DNA of 64,000 nt from Enterobacter sp. RHBSTW-00175 (GCF_013927005.1 NZ_CP055930.1:3658001-3722000); one strand, 5' to 3'; counted from the first letter of the stretch, positions 8,723-19,072 are shown. Notes: generated by a model not told the origin, from the letters alone. Numbers and translations: made by a program.

Positions 8723-8752
8723 GTAGGCCCGGTAAGCGCAGCGCCACCGGGC
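8723..8752. repeat. REP-type palindromic element
   Basis: It begins GTAGGCCCGGTAAGCGCAGC and ends GCCACCGGGC, an imperfect palindrome lying between the convergent rlmF and ybiO genes. Close copies occur at 12554, 36206, 36249, 50167 and 59363, which marks it as a dispersed REP family of this genome. Confidence 0.8.
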
Positions 8753-8759
8753 AATAAGG

Positions 8760-10973
8760 CTACAACGTCGGCTCCTGCGGCGGTGGCGCTGATGCCGGTG
8801 ATGATAATACCTGATAGGTCTGCACCGGCATTCGTACATCCGCCAGATCAAAGTGTTTTTTTACCATGCTGTCGAGCGCGAATCGCACGGTCCACTGTTT
8901 AAGCGGTTGGGTGGTGAACGACACGCGCAAAGTGAACGCCGTATTGGTGAGCCCGACAATACCTGCAAACGAGGGCTCGCCAATGATAAGCCCCCGAATG
9001 CCGTCCATCTCCAGCAACTCTTCCACCGCGGCCTTTAGCGCCTGTTTTGCTTTATCTGCATCTTCATGACGATCGACATCATAATTCGCCACCACTGAGC
9101 CAATACCGCGCACGAAATTAGCGAAGGTGGTAATCGATGACCACGGAATAATGTGGTACGCGCCGGTGTCCTGGCGCACGCCGACGGAGCGAATGGACAT
9201 CCGCTCAACCGTGCCGGTTAATGGCCCGATAGTCACCAGATCCCCGGTGTTCATCCCGTTCTCAAACTGAATGAAGATTCCGGTAATAATATCCTTCACC
9301 AGCGTTTGTGACCCGAAGGAAATCGCCAGCCCCAGTGCACCTGCACCGGCCAGCAGCGGGGCGATATTCACACCTATCTCTGACAGCACAATCATAATGG
9401 TAATGGTGCTGATAATGACCGCCAGCGCATTGCGAAACAGGGTTAACAGCGTGCGGGCGCGGGCGCTCGGCAGCGGCCTGCCGTGAATATCTGAAACCAG
9501 ACGGTTCTCTATCAGGCTCGCCAGCAGCGTCCAGCCTACAGCGGAGAAGAACAGGATCAGCGCGATGCGAATCAGAATATCGACGGTCTTTTCCCCCGCG
9601 CCATTGTGCAGCCAGTTCCAGAAATCAAAAAGTCCCCAGGCGTTTAGCAGCAGCATCACGGCAATGCAGACGGTGAGAATTCTCGCCACCTTAAGTGAAA
9701 CCGACGCCCAGCCATTCACCCTTTTTTGCAGCTCCGGGTAGTTGCGCTGAACCTGCGGCGACAAAGTGATAGTTTTTGAGATCCAGCGTGACAGCAGGCC
9801 CGAAACGAAGGCGGCTATACCGATAATGGCCAGACTTTTGAACGTTGCCCCCATCATAAATTTCAGGCTGTTGCCCGGGTCAAAGAGCGAGAAGAAACAG
9901 AGCACAATAAAGTAAGCGCTTGCCAGCCAGTGCCACACCAGCGCGAAGGCGCGTATGAACAGACTAAAGAACGACAGGGAACGGTCGGCCAGTTGTAGCA
10001 GGCTTTCAGTGATGCCTTTTTTATTATGAAAGATAAGGTACAACGCCCAGACGGTAATACAGAGCATGATCAACACATTGGCCAGTGCGCCGAACTGGAC
10101 ATTTACCTGATTAGAAATGATCGGCACGGCAACCAGCAACCCGTAGCCAATCAACCCGCTGAGAATACTCAATCGCATGGCCCAGTATCTGGCGCTCTTA
10201 TCCTGAATGGCGAATGGGCGAAGCTCCGACACGCCCGGGCAAAAAATGAGTCGTAGCAGCGCCTTAAAGAACTCAATCAGGGCAAATGCGTTCAGGAACA
10301 GCGCCTGCTGAAAGGCGATGGTTTTACTGCCTGCATTTAGCGCGTCGCTCGATATCTGTCCGACAAACAGGGTGAGGGCCAGTAACAGTAAATCAATGGC
10401 AAATGCGCCAGTGATCATCAGCGGTAACGGAAACCAGCTGCCCTTGTCGCGGTTCTTTTTTCTCCCCCACTGACCCATTTTGCGGTACAGCGGCCAGGCG
10501 CACAGGCGTGCCAGCCAGTAAAAAGCAAACACAATGGCTGCCAGCATCAGGAAATGGCTTACCGCACTGGTAAAGGTCTGAGGATTGAAGGGTTTATGCG
10601 GAGAGCCAATCAAATTGCGCCAGAGCTGGGCAAAGCGTGACGAGAGGGCTTCACTGTAGTGTCGGCTCACCTCGGTGACGTTTTCAAGCACCGTTTTTTG
10701 TTCTGCTGCCTCTGGCGGCGCAATCGCGGGAACGGGCTCCTGAGACGGCGTAGCGGCAACTTTACGTAACTGGCCGATGAGCGCCTGGCGTGAGGCATCA
10801 TTCTCAAGGATATCGGCCAGCGCGCTATAGGCCGCTTTTTTCTGCTCGACATCCGGTTCTGGCGGGGGCGTATTCTGCGCGGTGGACGATGTTCCGGTAG
10901 TGACGCCCGGGATAGCGACCGCAAGAGAAGGGGTGCAAAACAGGCTAAGTACAAGCAACAGTATCCACGGCAC
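8760..10973 (-). CDS. ybiO: YbiO, MscS-family mechanosensitive channel
   Basis: A large MscS-like channel of about 737 residues that opens on membrane tension to release solutes during osmotic downshock. A signal peptide, a periplasmic region and many membrane segments precede the MscS core. The pore helix and beta-domain segment (AGAGALGLAISFGSQTLVKD, then FENGMNTGDLVTIG) are clear. I use the GTG at 10973 because it follows GGAGGATGCC and begins the PWILLLVL signal sequence; the ATG at 11057 would add 28 non-signal residues. Its start is about 80 bp from the glnQ terminator on the same strand, but that terminator should isolate glnHPQ from it. Confidence 0.92.
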   Translation of the reverse strand: MPWILLLVLSLFCTPSLAVAIPGVTTGTSSTAQNTPPPEPDVEQKKAAYSALADILENDASRQALIGQLRKVAATPSQEPVPAIAPPEAAEQKTVLENVTEVSRHYSEALSSRFAQLWRNLIGSPHKPFNPQTFTSAVSHFLMLAAIVFAFYWLARLCAWPLYRKMGQWGRKKNRDKGSWFPLPLMITGAFAIDLLLLALTLFVGQISSDALNAGSKTIAFQQALFLNAFALIEFFKALLRLIFCPGVSELRPFAIQDKSARYWAMRLSILSGLIGYGLLVAVPIISNQVNVQFGALANVLIMLCITVWALYLIFHNKKGITESLLQLADRSLSFFSLFIRAFALVWHWLASAYFIVLCFFSLFDPGNSLKFMMGATFKSLAIIGIAAFVSGLLSRWISKTITLSPQVQRNYPELQKRVNGWASVSLKVARILTVCIAVMLLLNAWGLFDFWNWLHNGAGEKTVDILIRIALILFFSAVGWTLLASLIENRLVSDIHGRPLPSARARTLLTLFRNALAVIISTITIMIVLSEIGVNIAPLLAGAGALGLAISFGSQTLVKDIITGIFIQFENGMNTGDLVTIGPLTGTVERMSIRSVGVRQDTGAYHIIPWSSITTFANFVRGIGSVVANYDVDRHEDADKAKQALKAAVEELLEMDGIRGLIIGEPSFAGIVGLTNTAFTLRVSFTTQPLKQWTVRFALDSMVKKHFDLADVRMPVQTYQVLSSPASAPPPQEPTL

Positions 10974-11054
10974 GGCATCCTCCGGTGAAAATGTCGAATG
11001 AAATGATAAGTATAGAAGGCAGGGGAAGGTGGAGGATTTTTGGGAACAATCTGG

Positions 11055-11091
11055 CAAAAAAAAAGCCGGGTGCAGCTTTCGCTTACCCGGC
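11055..11091 (-). terminator. Terminator of glnHPQ, REP-like stem
   Basis: The stem GCCGGGT/ACCCGGC with an internal TTTCGC loop is followed on the minus strand by a run of nine U residues (A-run 11056-11064). The stem resembles the genome's REP elements, as if a REP copy with a T-run serves as intrinsic terminator. Confidence 0.8.
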
Positions 11092-11110
11092 CTTGTGGCT
11101 GAAAGGTGTA

Positions 11111-11833
11111 TCAGGAAACGTGTTGCAGGAACTCCTGCAAACGCTGGCTTGGTGGGTTCGCAATAAGCTCTTGCGGGTTGCCATCTTCAGCGATACGGCC
11201 TTTATCAATGAAAATCAGGCGAGACGCCACTTTCTCGGCAAAGCCGATTTCGTGGGTAACGATAACCATCGTCATCCCTTCTTCCGCCAGATCCTGCATG
11301 ACTTTCAGCACCTCGTGACGCAGCTCAGGATCGAGTGCAGAGGTTGGCTCATCAAAGAGCATCATTTTAGGTTTTACTGCCAGCGCGCGGGCAATCGCCA
11401 CACGCTGCTGCTGGCCACCGGACAGCTCAGAAGGGTAGTGGTGCGCACGCTCCGCCAGGCCAACTTTCGCCAGCAGATCTTTCGCCAGCGCTTCTGCCGC
11501 CGCTTTGTTTGCCCCGCGCACGCGCAGTGGGCCAAACATCACGTTTTCCAGCGCCGTCAGGTGCGGGAACAGGTAGAACTGCTGGAACACCATTCCTGCT
11601 TCCTGACGAATCAGGCGGTCGTCTACTTTCGGGTCATTCACTTTCAGACCGTCGACAATCAGATCGCCGCTGGTTATCTCTTCCAGCTTGTTGATGCAGC
11701 GCAGCAGGGTAGATTTACCGGAGCCAGATGGCCCGATAATAACCACGACTTCGCCCTGTTTAATGTTTAAATCGATATTGTGCAGCACCTGGGTTGGACC
11801 AAAGTGCTTGGAAACGTTTTTAAATTCAATCAC
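11111..11833 (-). CDS. glnQ: Glutamine ABC transporter ATP-binding subunit
   Basis: A 240-residue ABC ATPase that powers high-affinity glutamine uptake. Walker [10 protein letters not shown], the signature LSGGQQQR, Walker [15 protein letters not shown] and the switch His (VTHE) are all present. It is the last gene of glnH-glnP-glnQ and overlaps the glnP stop by 4 nt (ATGA), indicating translational coupling. Regulation is from the nitrogen-controlled promoter upstream of glnH. Confidence 0.97.
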   Translation of the reverse strand: MIEFKNVSKHFGPTQVLHNIDLNIKQGEVVVIIGPSGSGKSTLLRCINKLEEITSGDLIVDGLKVNDPKVDDRLIRQEAGMVFQQFYLFPHLTALENVMFGPLRVRGANKAAAEALAKDLLAKVGLAERAHHYPSELSGGQQQRVAIARALAVKPKMMLFDEPTSALDPELRHEVLKVMQDLAEEGMTMVIVTHEIGFAEKVASRLIFIDKGRIAEDGNPQELIANPPSQRLQEFLQHVS

Positions 11834-12489
11834 AGGATTTTCATCCTTCTTTCAAGACGACGCAGAACAAAGCTCAGAACCAGAGTGATAATCAGATAGA
11901 CAACGGCTACCGCACTCCAGATTTCCAGCGCACGGAAGTTGCCAGCAATGATCTCCTGGCCCTGACGGGTCAGTTCAGCAACACCGATAACGATAAACAG
12001 TGACGTGTCTTTAATACTGATGATCCACTGATTACCCAGCGGCGGCAGCATACGGCGCAGCGCCAGTGGGAGGATAACGTGGCGGATCGTTTCGCGACGT
12101 GAAAGCCCCAGAGCCAGGCCCGCTTCGCTGAAACCTTTATGAATCGACAGTACTGCACCACGGGTGATTTCCGCGATGTACGCACCGGAGTTAATCATAA
12201 TGGTGACAACGGCCGCGCTGAACGGATCAATGCGCAGGTCGTTGAATGCCATAGGCAGGGCGAAGTAGATGAACATGACCTGTACGACGATTGGCGTACC
12301 GCGGATCACTTCGATGAAAACCAGTGCGATGTGGTTAGCAATCCAGCCACCGTAGGTGCGGGCGAAACCAGCGACAAGGCCGATAATCAACCCGCCAACC
12401 AGACCGAGGACCGAAATCCACAGGGTCATTTTGGCGCCTTCAAGCAAGAGAGGAATGGCAGGCCAGATGGCGCTCCAGTCAAACTGCAT
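11830..12489 (-). CDS. glnP: Glutamine ABC transporter permease
   Basis: A 219-residue inner-membrane permease with five predicted membrane segments and the EAA loop ([23 protein letters not shown]) that contacts the ATPase. It is the partner of GlnQ and of the periplasmic GlnH. The gene overlaps glnQ by 4 nt. It is separated from glnH by about 120 bp containing a REP element, a common arrangement that lets the binding protein be made in excess. Confidence 0.97.
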   Translation of the reverse strand: MQFDWSAIWPAIPLLLEGAKMTLWISVLGLVGGLIIGLVAGFARTYGGWIANHIALVFIEVIRGTPIVVQVMFIYFALPMAFNDLRIDPFSAAVVTIMINSGAYIAEITRGAVLSIHKGFSEAGLALGLSRRETIRHVILPLALRRMLPPLGNQWIISIKDTSLFIVIGVAELTRQGQEIIAGNFRALEIWSAVAVVYLIITLVLSFVLRRLERRMKIL

Positions 12490-12553
12490 GATAATTTCCT
12501 GTTACTGTTACCGTGGTAAAAACAAAAAGTTAGCCAGAGGGATAACTAAAATT

Positions 12554-12584
12554 GTAGGCCCGGTAAGCATAAGCGCCACCGGGC
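12554..12584. repeat. REP element between glnH and glnP
   Basis: It is a copy of the GTAGGCCCGGTAAGC...GCGCCACCGGGC repeat, here inside the operon after the binding-protein gene. On the mRNA it folds into a stem that can protect the upstream glnH message from 3' decay. Confidence 0.75.
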
Positions 12585-12612
12585 TTTACTGTACCTGATG
12601 GATCAGGCTGAT

Positions 12613-13428
<816 letters not shown>

Positions 13429-13499
13429 TTACAACTTATTGTTTTGCAAAGGGGATGATGTCATACGTTGCACAATAAACGTGGCAATCATGTTTTATT

Positions 13500-13527
13500 G
13501 CACCAAGATGGAGCACCCTTTTGGTGC
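13500..13527. promoter_or_regulatory. Two NtrC-like sites upstream of glnH
   Basis: GCACCAAGATGGAGC (13500-13514) and GCACCCTTTTGGTGC (13513-13527) fit the NtrC pattern GCAC-N7-GTGC; the second is a perfect match, the first has one mismatch. They sit about 85-110 bp upstream of the sigma-54 promoter, the usual enhancer distance. Confidence 0.7.
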
Positions 13528-13672
13528 GCTTCGTTTTGGTCAACTGACAGGGGGATATTTAGCGCGGGTTCTGACGAAAAAACAATCTTCTATTAACGGT
13601 TGTGTGAGGTGATTATTACATTTCGTTCACTTTTGCAGGGTGTAAACAAAAAAATGCGCACCATAAAAGTGC

Positions 13673-13698
13673 AAAACCCCCGCCGTAAGCGAGGGTTT
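13673..13698 (-). terminator. Intrinsic terminator of dps
   Basis: The minus-strand stem AAACCCTCGC / GGCGGGGGTTT ends in a short U-run (GTTTT), about 20 bp after the dps stop. Confidence 0.7.
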
Positions 13699-13717
13699 AA
13701 TAGAAAAATCGTATGGA

Positions 13718-14257
<540 letters not shown>

Positions 14258-14269
14258 TTAACGAAATTG

Positions 14270-14278
14270 AGTATAGCA
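14270..14278 (-). promoter_or_regulatory. Extended -10 promoter of dps
   Basis: The minus strand reads TGCTATACT, an extended -10 hexamer (TG-N-TATACT) about 49 bp upstream of the dps start. Its form suits both sigma-70 and sigma-S. Confidence 0.6.
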
Positions 14279-14484
14279 CCCGTTTAGTACATTGCAGTTT
14301 TGATCCTGCCTATCAGTTTAATAGCGTAGAGTGTCTTGAGATGTAAATGTCTTTATTATCATTGCGATAATGTATTGGTTGCGAAGATGTTACTATTTCC
14401 CATCGAGCGAAACAGCGGTGCAATGATATTTCAGAATAATGCGAAAATTGTGAGTGAATAATACAGGAAGGGATACTGGCTTAT

Positions 14485-14514
14485 ATTCTGCATGGCCATT
14501 TTGCCATGCAGAAT
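14485..14514. terminator. Strong hairpin after rhtA
   Basis: A perfect 12-bp stem (ATTCTGCATGGC with its complement, 6-nt loop) lies 9 bp beyond the rhtA stop. No U-run follows on either strand, so it may be a processing or stability hairpin rather than an intrinsic terminator. The rest of the 301-bp dps-rhtA spacer holds the dps promoter and nothing else that I recognise. Confidence 0.5.
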
Positions 14515-14522
14515 CATGTTCA

Positions 14523-15410
14523 TCAGTTAATATCGATTTTTTCGACTTTGCTTTCGCGGCGCAGGGTCAGCGTGGAGCCCATTGACGCGGCAATAATAGA
14601 GCAGAGTGCAAGTGTCTGGGTGAAGGTCAACGTCTCTCCGAGGAACACCATCCCGGAGATCGCCGCCAGCGCGGGCTCCATACTCATCAACGTTCCAAAG
14701 ATCCTTGTCGGCAGACGCGTAAGGGCAATCATCTCCAGAGAATAGGGCAGAGCCGTAGAAAGAATGGCAACCGCAAGCCCGATTGGCATGACAGACCATT
14801 GCCAGATGGATTCTGTGGCCTGTGCCATGCCAATAGGAACAAAGACGATCGCGGCAATTAATGAACCCAGGGCCACCGTTGCCGGGCCATGCTCTTCACC
14901 CGCACGCTGGCCTGTAAGAATATAGACCGCCCAGCAGGCTCCTGCGCCCAGCGCCAGTGCAGCGCCCGTTAAATCAATCTGCGACACATCCTGGCCAAGC
15001 GGCAGCAGGAACCACAAGCCCAGTACGGCTAACACCACCCAGATAAAGTCTACCGGACGGCGGGAGGAGAAAAGCGCCACGGCCAGCGGGCCGGTGAATT
15101 CGAGAGCAACGGCAATCCCAAGCGGTATGGTCTGAATAGAGAGGTAGAACATATAGTTCATGGCGCCCAGCGACAGCCCGTAAAACAGCAGGGGCAGGCG
15201 TTGCTCTTTTTTGAAGCGCAACCGCCAGGGTTTGAAAATGACCACCAGTATCGCCGTACCCAGCACGATACGCAGCGCGGTTACGCCAGGCGCACCAACC
15301 AGCGGAAAAAGCGATTTTGCCAGCGACGCGCCACTTTGAATGGAGAGCATGGCGATGAGTATGACTGCAACCGGCATCCAGACCGACGTTTTGCGGGATA
15401 ACCCTGGCAT
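14523..15410 (-). CDS. rhtA: Threonine/homoserine exporter RhtA (EamA/DMT family)
   Basis: A 295-residue inner-membrane exporter with ten predicted membrane helices in two EamA repeats. Family landmarks are LEFTGPLAVALFSSRRPVDF in the first repeat and the SMEPALAAISGMVFLGETL block in the second. It exports threonine, homoserine and related amino acids. The ATG at 15410 (MPGLSRK) follows AGGAGAAAGG and matches the E. coli start, so the upstream ATG five codons earlier is less likely. Confidence 0.95.
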   Translation of the reverse strand: MPGLSRKTSVWMPVAVILIAMLSIQSGASLAKSLFPLVGAPGVTALRIVLGTAILVVIFKPWRLRFKKEQRLPLLFYGLSLGAMNYMFYLSIQTIPLGIAVALEFTGPLAVALFSSRRPVDFIWVVLAVLGLWFLLPLGQDVSQIDLTGAALALGAGACWAVYILTGQRAGEEHGPATVALGSLIAAIVFVPIGMAQATESIWQWSVMPIGLAVAILSTALPYSLEMIALTRLPTRIFGTLMSMEPALAAISGMVFLGETLTFTQTLALCSIIAASMGSTLTLRRESKVEKIDIN

Positions 15411-15765
15411 CCTTTCTCCTGTCATTTTATGTCAAGTGAAGTAAAAGCCGCAGTGTATATGGAAATATGCTGCAACGGTTGAGACTCCGTTGAAAAAAAA
15501 AGGCGTGAAATCCGTAAAATGGTTAAGCGTTGATGGATTTATCGACTGTCAGATTAAGAATAATCTGGATGAAAGCAGCGGTATGGACGCGCAGTATTAG
15601 CTTTTTGATGCGAAAATTCTGCGTTATTTGAAAGAGATAGCTGAGGATGGAAACGTTCTGTTACAGGAAAGACATCTTTAGACATCACGAATCAGAAAGA
15701 GTTTCACAAGATTTTTTGATATATTTAAAACTTACGGATTTACTTGAAGCACATTTGAGGTGGTT
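15411..15765 (+). other. rhtA-ompX intergenic region (ompX leader)
   Basis: A 355-bp region with no convincing gene. A small perfect stem-loop (CAGATTA-AGAA-TAATCTG at 15550-15567) lies in the middle, and an AT-rich stretch (about 15700-15740) precedes the ompX ribosome-binding site TGAGGTGG. In E. coli the ompX translation start is a target of the small RNA CyaR; the GC-poor leader and the exposed site fit that, but pairing was not tested. A 35-codon open frame at about 15534 has no ribosome-binding site that I trust. Confidence 0.35.
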
Positions 15766-16284
15766 ATGAAAAAAATTGCATGTCTTTCAGCACTGGCAGC
15801 TGTTCTGGCTGTTTCCGCAGGTACCGCTGTAGCTGCTACTTCTACTGTTACTGGTGGTTACGCTCAGAGCGATATGCAGGGCGTGATGAACAAAGCTAAC
15901 GGTTTCAACCTGAAATACCGCTACGAGCAGGACAACAACCCACTGGGTGTGATCGGTTCCTTCACTTACACTGAGAAAGACCGTTTCGACAACAGCGCTT
16001 ACAACAAGAGCCAGTACTACGGTATCACCGCTGGTCCAGCTTACCGTCTGAACGACTGGGCAAGCATCTATGGCGTTGTGGGTGTTGGCTACGGTAAATT
16101 CCAGCAGACTGAAAACGAAGGTGCTAACCGCACTGCAAGCACCAGCGACTACGGTTTCTCCTACGGCGCGGGCTTACAGTTCAACCCAATCGAAAACGTT
16201 GCTCTGGACTTCTCCTATGAGCAGAGCCGTATTCGCAGCGTTGACGTTGGCACCTGGATCGCGGGCGTAGGTTACCGCTTCTAA
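15766..16284 (+). CDS. ompX: Outer-membrane protein OmpX
   Basis: A 172-residue eight-stranded outer-membrane barrel of the Ail/Lom/OmpX family. The signal peptide MKKIACLSALAAVLAVSAG...VAA is followed by TSTVTGGYAQSDMQG, alternating aromatic strands and the terminal VGYRF with C-terminal Phe needed for BAM assembly. It affects surface adhesion and envelope stress in Enterobacter and E. coli. The ATG at 15766 is chosen over an in-frame GTG two codons earlier because it begins the signal peptide. Codon use is strongly biased, as for an abundant protein. Confidence 0.97.
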   Translation: MKKIACLSALAAVLAVSAGTAVAATSTVTGGYAQSDMQGVMNKANGFNLKYRYEQDNNPLGVIGSFTYTEKDRFDNSAYNKSQYYGITAGPAYRLNDWASIYGVVGVGYGKFQQTENEGANRTASTSDYGFSYGAGLQFNPIENVALDFSYEQSRIRSVDVGTWIAGVGYRF

Positions 16285-16302
16285 TCACTCCGGTGAGCCA
16301 AT

Positions 16303-16333
16303 AAAAAATCCGCCCAATGTGGCGGATTTTTTT
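16303..16333 (+). terminator. Intrinsic terminator of ompX
   Basis: Stem ATCCGCC/GGCGGAT with a 6-nt loop, flanked by A and T runs, 18 bp after the ompX stop; a strong, possibly bidirectional terminator. Confidence 0.85.
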
Positions 16334-16348
16334 ATGGAAAGTAAAAGC

Positions 16349-16376
16349 AAAACGGCAACCCAGGGTTGCCGTTTTT
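16349..16376. terminator. Bidirectional terminator between ompX and opgE
   Basis: A perfect stem AAAACGGCAACC/GGTTGCCGTTTT with a 3-nt loop and T-runs on both strands. Its place between convergent ompX and opgE suits both. Nearly the same stem ends moeB at 40906. Confidence 0.8.
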
Positions 16377-16385
16377 AGTGTTTGT

Positions 16386-16411
16386 CACCTCTCCCTATGG
16401 GAGAGGGCATC
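16386..16411. repeat. Short GAGAGGG-type palindrome
   Basis: It contains CCTCTCCCTATGGGAGAGG, a short member of the intergenic GAGAGGG palindrome family also present at 28755, 40809 and 63111. Confidence 0.5.
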
Positions 16412-16423
16412 AGACCGCGCAGG

Positions 16424-18007
16424 TCACTTACTCTTTATATCGAAGATATCTGTTCCCAAATGGGTATAGTCAACTTTCTGTAACTTGAAGTTGGTAATGT
16501 ACACTGGGGGAGCCTTCTTACCCGAAACAAACGGGTAATCATTTTTTATCTCTTCTGCGGAAATCCCGGTCCACTGGGAGAAGAACTCAAGGAAATCATT
16601 CGCCGAGCGGCGTGCCTTCACGATCCGATGCGTTTTATCATCGCTCGACAGCACCATAAACGGAACCTGGAAGTTCTGCTGGTACTTGTCATCATGCGCC
16701 AGGTACTGCACCTCTTTTCCACGTTCTTTAAACGCTAATCCGTGGTCAGAGAAATAGACCATCGAGAAACTTTCCCCGGTATTACGCAACTGATCATAGA
16801 GCTTGCTCAGCAGATCGTCCGTTTGCGTCATGGTATAGAGGTAGCAGGAGGTTTCCTTCGACTGAACGAATTCCGCGTATTTCCCCTGCGTGCGGTCACA
16901 GGCCTGCGGGTGTGAACCCATCAGATGCAAGACAATCAGCTGTGGCTGTGTGTGCGGGTTGGCAAAGACCTGAGCGGTCATTTTCAGTAGCGCGTCATCT
17001 TTGGTGTTTTTATCGGCTTCAAAATCACCGCTTTTCAGGAACTGAACTTCATCAGCACGCTTTGCAATACTGGCGATAGCCGTATCGTACTCGCCAATCT
17101 GCCCCTGATTAGAGAACCACCATGTCTGGAAACCGGCTCGGTTAGCCAGAGTAACAAAGTTATCCTGATACTGCGGTTTACCATCGACCACACGGTTTAA
17201 TGTCAGACCGAGCGATTTTTGCGTCGAGCCGCTGGCGGCGATGTAATCGGTAAATAAGGTACCATTAACCGAGCTGGCAAACGGCGTATTATCCCAGTGG
17301 CCGCCAAACGCTCCCATCGCATCACGACGGGCGCTTTCACCAATCACCACCACATAGGTATGGTATTTCGGTTTGACCGCCAGCACGTTCCAGGTGTCTT
17401 TCATATTTGAAAGCTCAGCCATGCGCGCCTGCTCATCAACAACTTCCTGGTTATTGACCACCACGTCTTTCACGAAGCGGAAAACCGGGTAACCGGTATC
17501 TTTGAGCTTAAATACGCCACCCCAGGCAAGGTTTTGGACCGGGGCGACAAAGAAGGTCGCCACGCCAACGACCAGACACAGGTGTTCGATTTTACCCCAG
17601 GTTTTTTTCTCTTCGGGTTTACGGCGCATGGCAATGACGCCCAGCGCAAAAATGAAGAGGCCCACCACATAGCTATACCACGGGAAAATCGTCAGTATTT
17701 CTGTCGACTCTTCCATATTGGTGGAGTGCAGTGCCAGCAGGGTATTAAAGTTCGGCGAGCCATAGGCCTGGCCAAACGGGAAATAAAACGCAGCGACCAG
17801 AGAACAGATCCCGACTAACGTTTTCTGTGCGCGCGGAGCAGTACGCCACAACACGTGGAGTATGCAGGTAAAAGCTACGGCATAAAGCAGGCTAAATGGA
17901 TAGCCAAGCGCAAAGTTAATCAGCAGCGATTGCAGAAAGTAGAATCCCGTCCACGGGCTTAAGGCCCGGCTGCGGGTAACAAGTGTATCTTTCAGGGTTA
18001 AATTCAT
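16424..18007 (-). CDS. opgE: Phosphoethanolamine transferase OpgE (YbiP)
   Basis: A 527-residue inner-membrane enzyme of the EptA/CptA/sulfatase superfamily. Membrane helices in roughly the first 160 residues precede a periplasmic alkaline-phosphatase-fold domain. The catalytic Thr lies in ASGSTQKSLG, and the metal ligands in VVVIGESARRD and YFSDHGLAFKERG are visible. It matches E. coli YbiP across its length, which has been assigned phosphoethanolamine transfer to osmoregulated periplasmic glucans. It stands alone, convergent with ompX. Substrate assignment rests on family knowledge. Confidence 0.92.
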   Translation of the reverse strand: MNLTLKDTLVTRSRALSPWTGFYFLQSLLINFALGYPFSLLYAVAFTCILHVLWRTAPRAQKTLVGICSLVAAFYFPFGQAYGSPNFNTLLALHSTNMEESTEILTIFPWYSYVVGLFIFALGVIAMRRKPEEKKTWGKIEHLCLVVGVATFFVAPVQNLAWGGVFKLKDTGYPVFRFVKDVVVNNQEVVDEQARMAELSNMKDTWNVLAVKPKYHTYVVVIGESARRDAMGAFGGHWDNTPFASSVNGTLFTDYIAASGSTQKSLGLTLNRVVDGKPQYQDNFVTLANRAGFQTWWFSNQGQIGEYDTAIASIAKRADEVQFLKSGDFEADKNTKDDALLKMTAQVFANPHTQPQLIVLHLMGSHPQACDRTQGKYAEFVQSKETSCYLYTMTQTDDLLSKLYDQLRNTGESFSMVYFSDHGLAFKERGKEVQYLAHDDKYQQNFQVPFMVLSSDDKTHRIVKARRSANDFLEFFSQWTGISAEEIKNDYPFVSGKKAPPVYITNFKLQKVDYTHLGTDIFDIKSK

Positions 18008-18255
18008 AGGTCACTATCATGAAAACGCCATGTGCTCACCCTGGCGTCAAGGGTCAAAGCCTGCCTGAGAGTGCGTGGAAAGGGAATGTGGGTCCGCTTC
18101 AGCGAGCCGCAAATAGTGCAGGGCTGCACGAAGATAGTGCTAGTGGTAAATAAGATCAACAGTTGCTAAGCAGATGTTTTGCGAGGGGGATTGCAAATCC
18201 GTGAAAAAGTACGGGAATTAGGCGGCTAAAAGCCAGTTTACACGGGGATTGTGAC

Positions 18256-18288
18256 GAAAAAATGAAGCGGCGTACCGCGACGCCGCTT
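18256..18288 (-). terminator. Intrinsic terminator of mntS
   Basis: A perfect 9-bp stem AAGCGGCGT/ACGCCGCTT with a 6-nt loop is followed on the minus strand by CATTTTTTC. It begins at the mntS stop codon. Confidence 0.8.
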
Positions 18289-18415
18289 AGTGGGATGGTT
18301 TATCGCCCTGCTGTGGTTTGTTGTTAAAAATGTCGCACAGCATAGACAACAGCATTAACCGTACTTTAAAGGGAGAGTGAGTAAACACGTTCATACACCT
18401 CTTGAATTCGTTCAT
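18287..18415 (-). CDS. mntS: MntS, small manganese-homeostasis protein
   Basis: A 42-residue protein starting MNEFKRCMNVFTHSPFKVRL and continuing MLLSMLCDIFNNKPQQ, a close match to E. coli MntS. MntS raises usable intracellular manganese, reportedly by inhibiting the MntP exporter, and is repressed by MntR. The ATG at 18415 follows a perfect AGGAGGT; the in-frame ATG further upstream reads through the promoter and is not credible. Two MntR-like boxes lie 60-92 bp upstream. Confidence 0.93.
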   Translation of the reverse strand: MNEFKRCMNVFTHSPFKVRLMLLSMLCDIFNNKPQQGDKPSH

Positions 18416-18474
18416 AAGACCTCCTGATTTAAGATCCCTTCGATCCGTGAAGGGTGACTGCATTACATACAGAT

Positions 18475-18507
18475 ATAGCACAGGCTATATTGTATAGCTA
18501 TGGCTAT
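18475..18507. promoter_or_regulatory. Two MntR-like boxes in front of mntS
   Basis: ATAGC-ACAG-GCTAT (18475-18488) and ATAGC-TATG-GCTAT (18494-18507) are perfect palindromes centred 19 bp apart. They overlap the likely mntS promoter (TTAACG ... TACAAT on the minus strand). MntR is encoded divergently about 90 bp away. Family knowledge: MntR represses mntS when manganese is plentiful. Confidence 0.75.
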
Positions 18508-18598
18508 TTCGTTAATTTTTTGTGCTTGTACAGCTATGGTTTACAATGGCGCTCTCGTTACACGGCGCTGGAAGCGTCATCCCCATTGAGGACACACA

Positions 18599-19072
18599 AT
18601 GAACCGTCGCGCAGGTAAGCCAACAATAAAAAAAACGACGCAACTGGTTAATGTTGAAGAGCATGTTGAAGGATTTCGTCAGGTGCGCGAAGCGCATCGT
18701 CGTGAGTTAATTGATGACTACGTTGAGCTGATCTCAGATTTGATTCGTGAGGTTGGGGAAGCGCGCCAGGTGGATATGGCCGCGCGTCTGGGTGTTTCGC
18801 AACCGACTGTCGCAAAAATGTTAAAACGACTGGCCTCTGTGGGCTTAATTGAAATGATCCCCTGGCGCGGAGTATTCCTTACGCCAGAGGGCGAAAAGCT
18901 GGCCCATGCGAGCCGCGAACGCCACCAGATCGTTGAGAACTTTTTACTGGTACTGGGCGTGAGCCAGGATATTGCACGCCGGGATGCTGAAGGTATGGAA
19001 CATCACGTTAGTGAAGAGACGCTGGCGAAATTCCACGAATTCACTGTCAAATACGGGCCATCTGCAGAATGA
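18599..19072 (+). CDS. mntR: Manganese-responsive transcriptional regulator MntR
   Basis: A 157-residue DtxR-family repressor. The winged helix-turn-helix ([22 protein letters not shown]) is followed by the dimerisation and metal-binding helices with [12 protein letters not shown] and EGMEHHVS, which supply the Mn ligands. It represses mntH/mntS type genes in the presence of Mn(II). The start follows GAGGACACACA. Its stop overlaps the start of ybiR by 4 nt, so the two are translationally coupled. Confidence 0.96.
   Translation: MNRRAGKPTIKKTTQLVNVEEHVEGFRQVREAHRRELIDDYVELISDLIREVGEARQVDMAARLGVSQPTVAKMLKRLASVGLIEMIPWRGVFLTPEGEKLAHASRERHQIVENFLLVLGVSQDIARRDAEGMEHHVSEETLAKFHEFTVKYGPSAE

Noticed and set aside
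15534..15640. Possible small protein or leader peptide upstream of ompX
   Set aside because: The frame of about 35 codons has no Shine-Dalgarno sequence and no recognisable similarity; kept only as an intergenic description.
18287..18600. RybA small RNA antisense to mntS
   Set aside because: It is described in E. coli at this place, but I could not recognise a promoter or terminator for it here with confidence.
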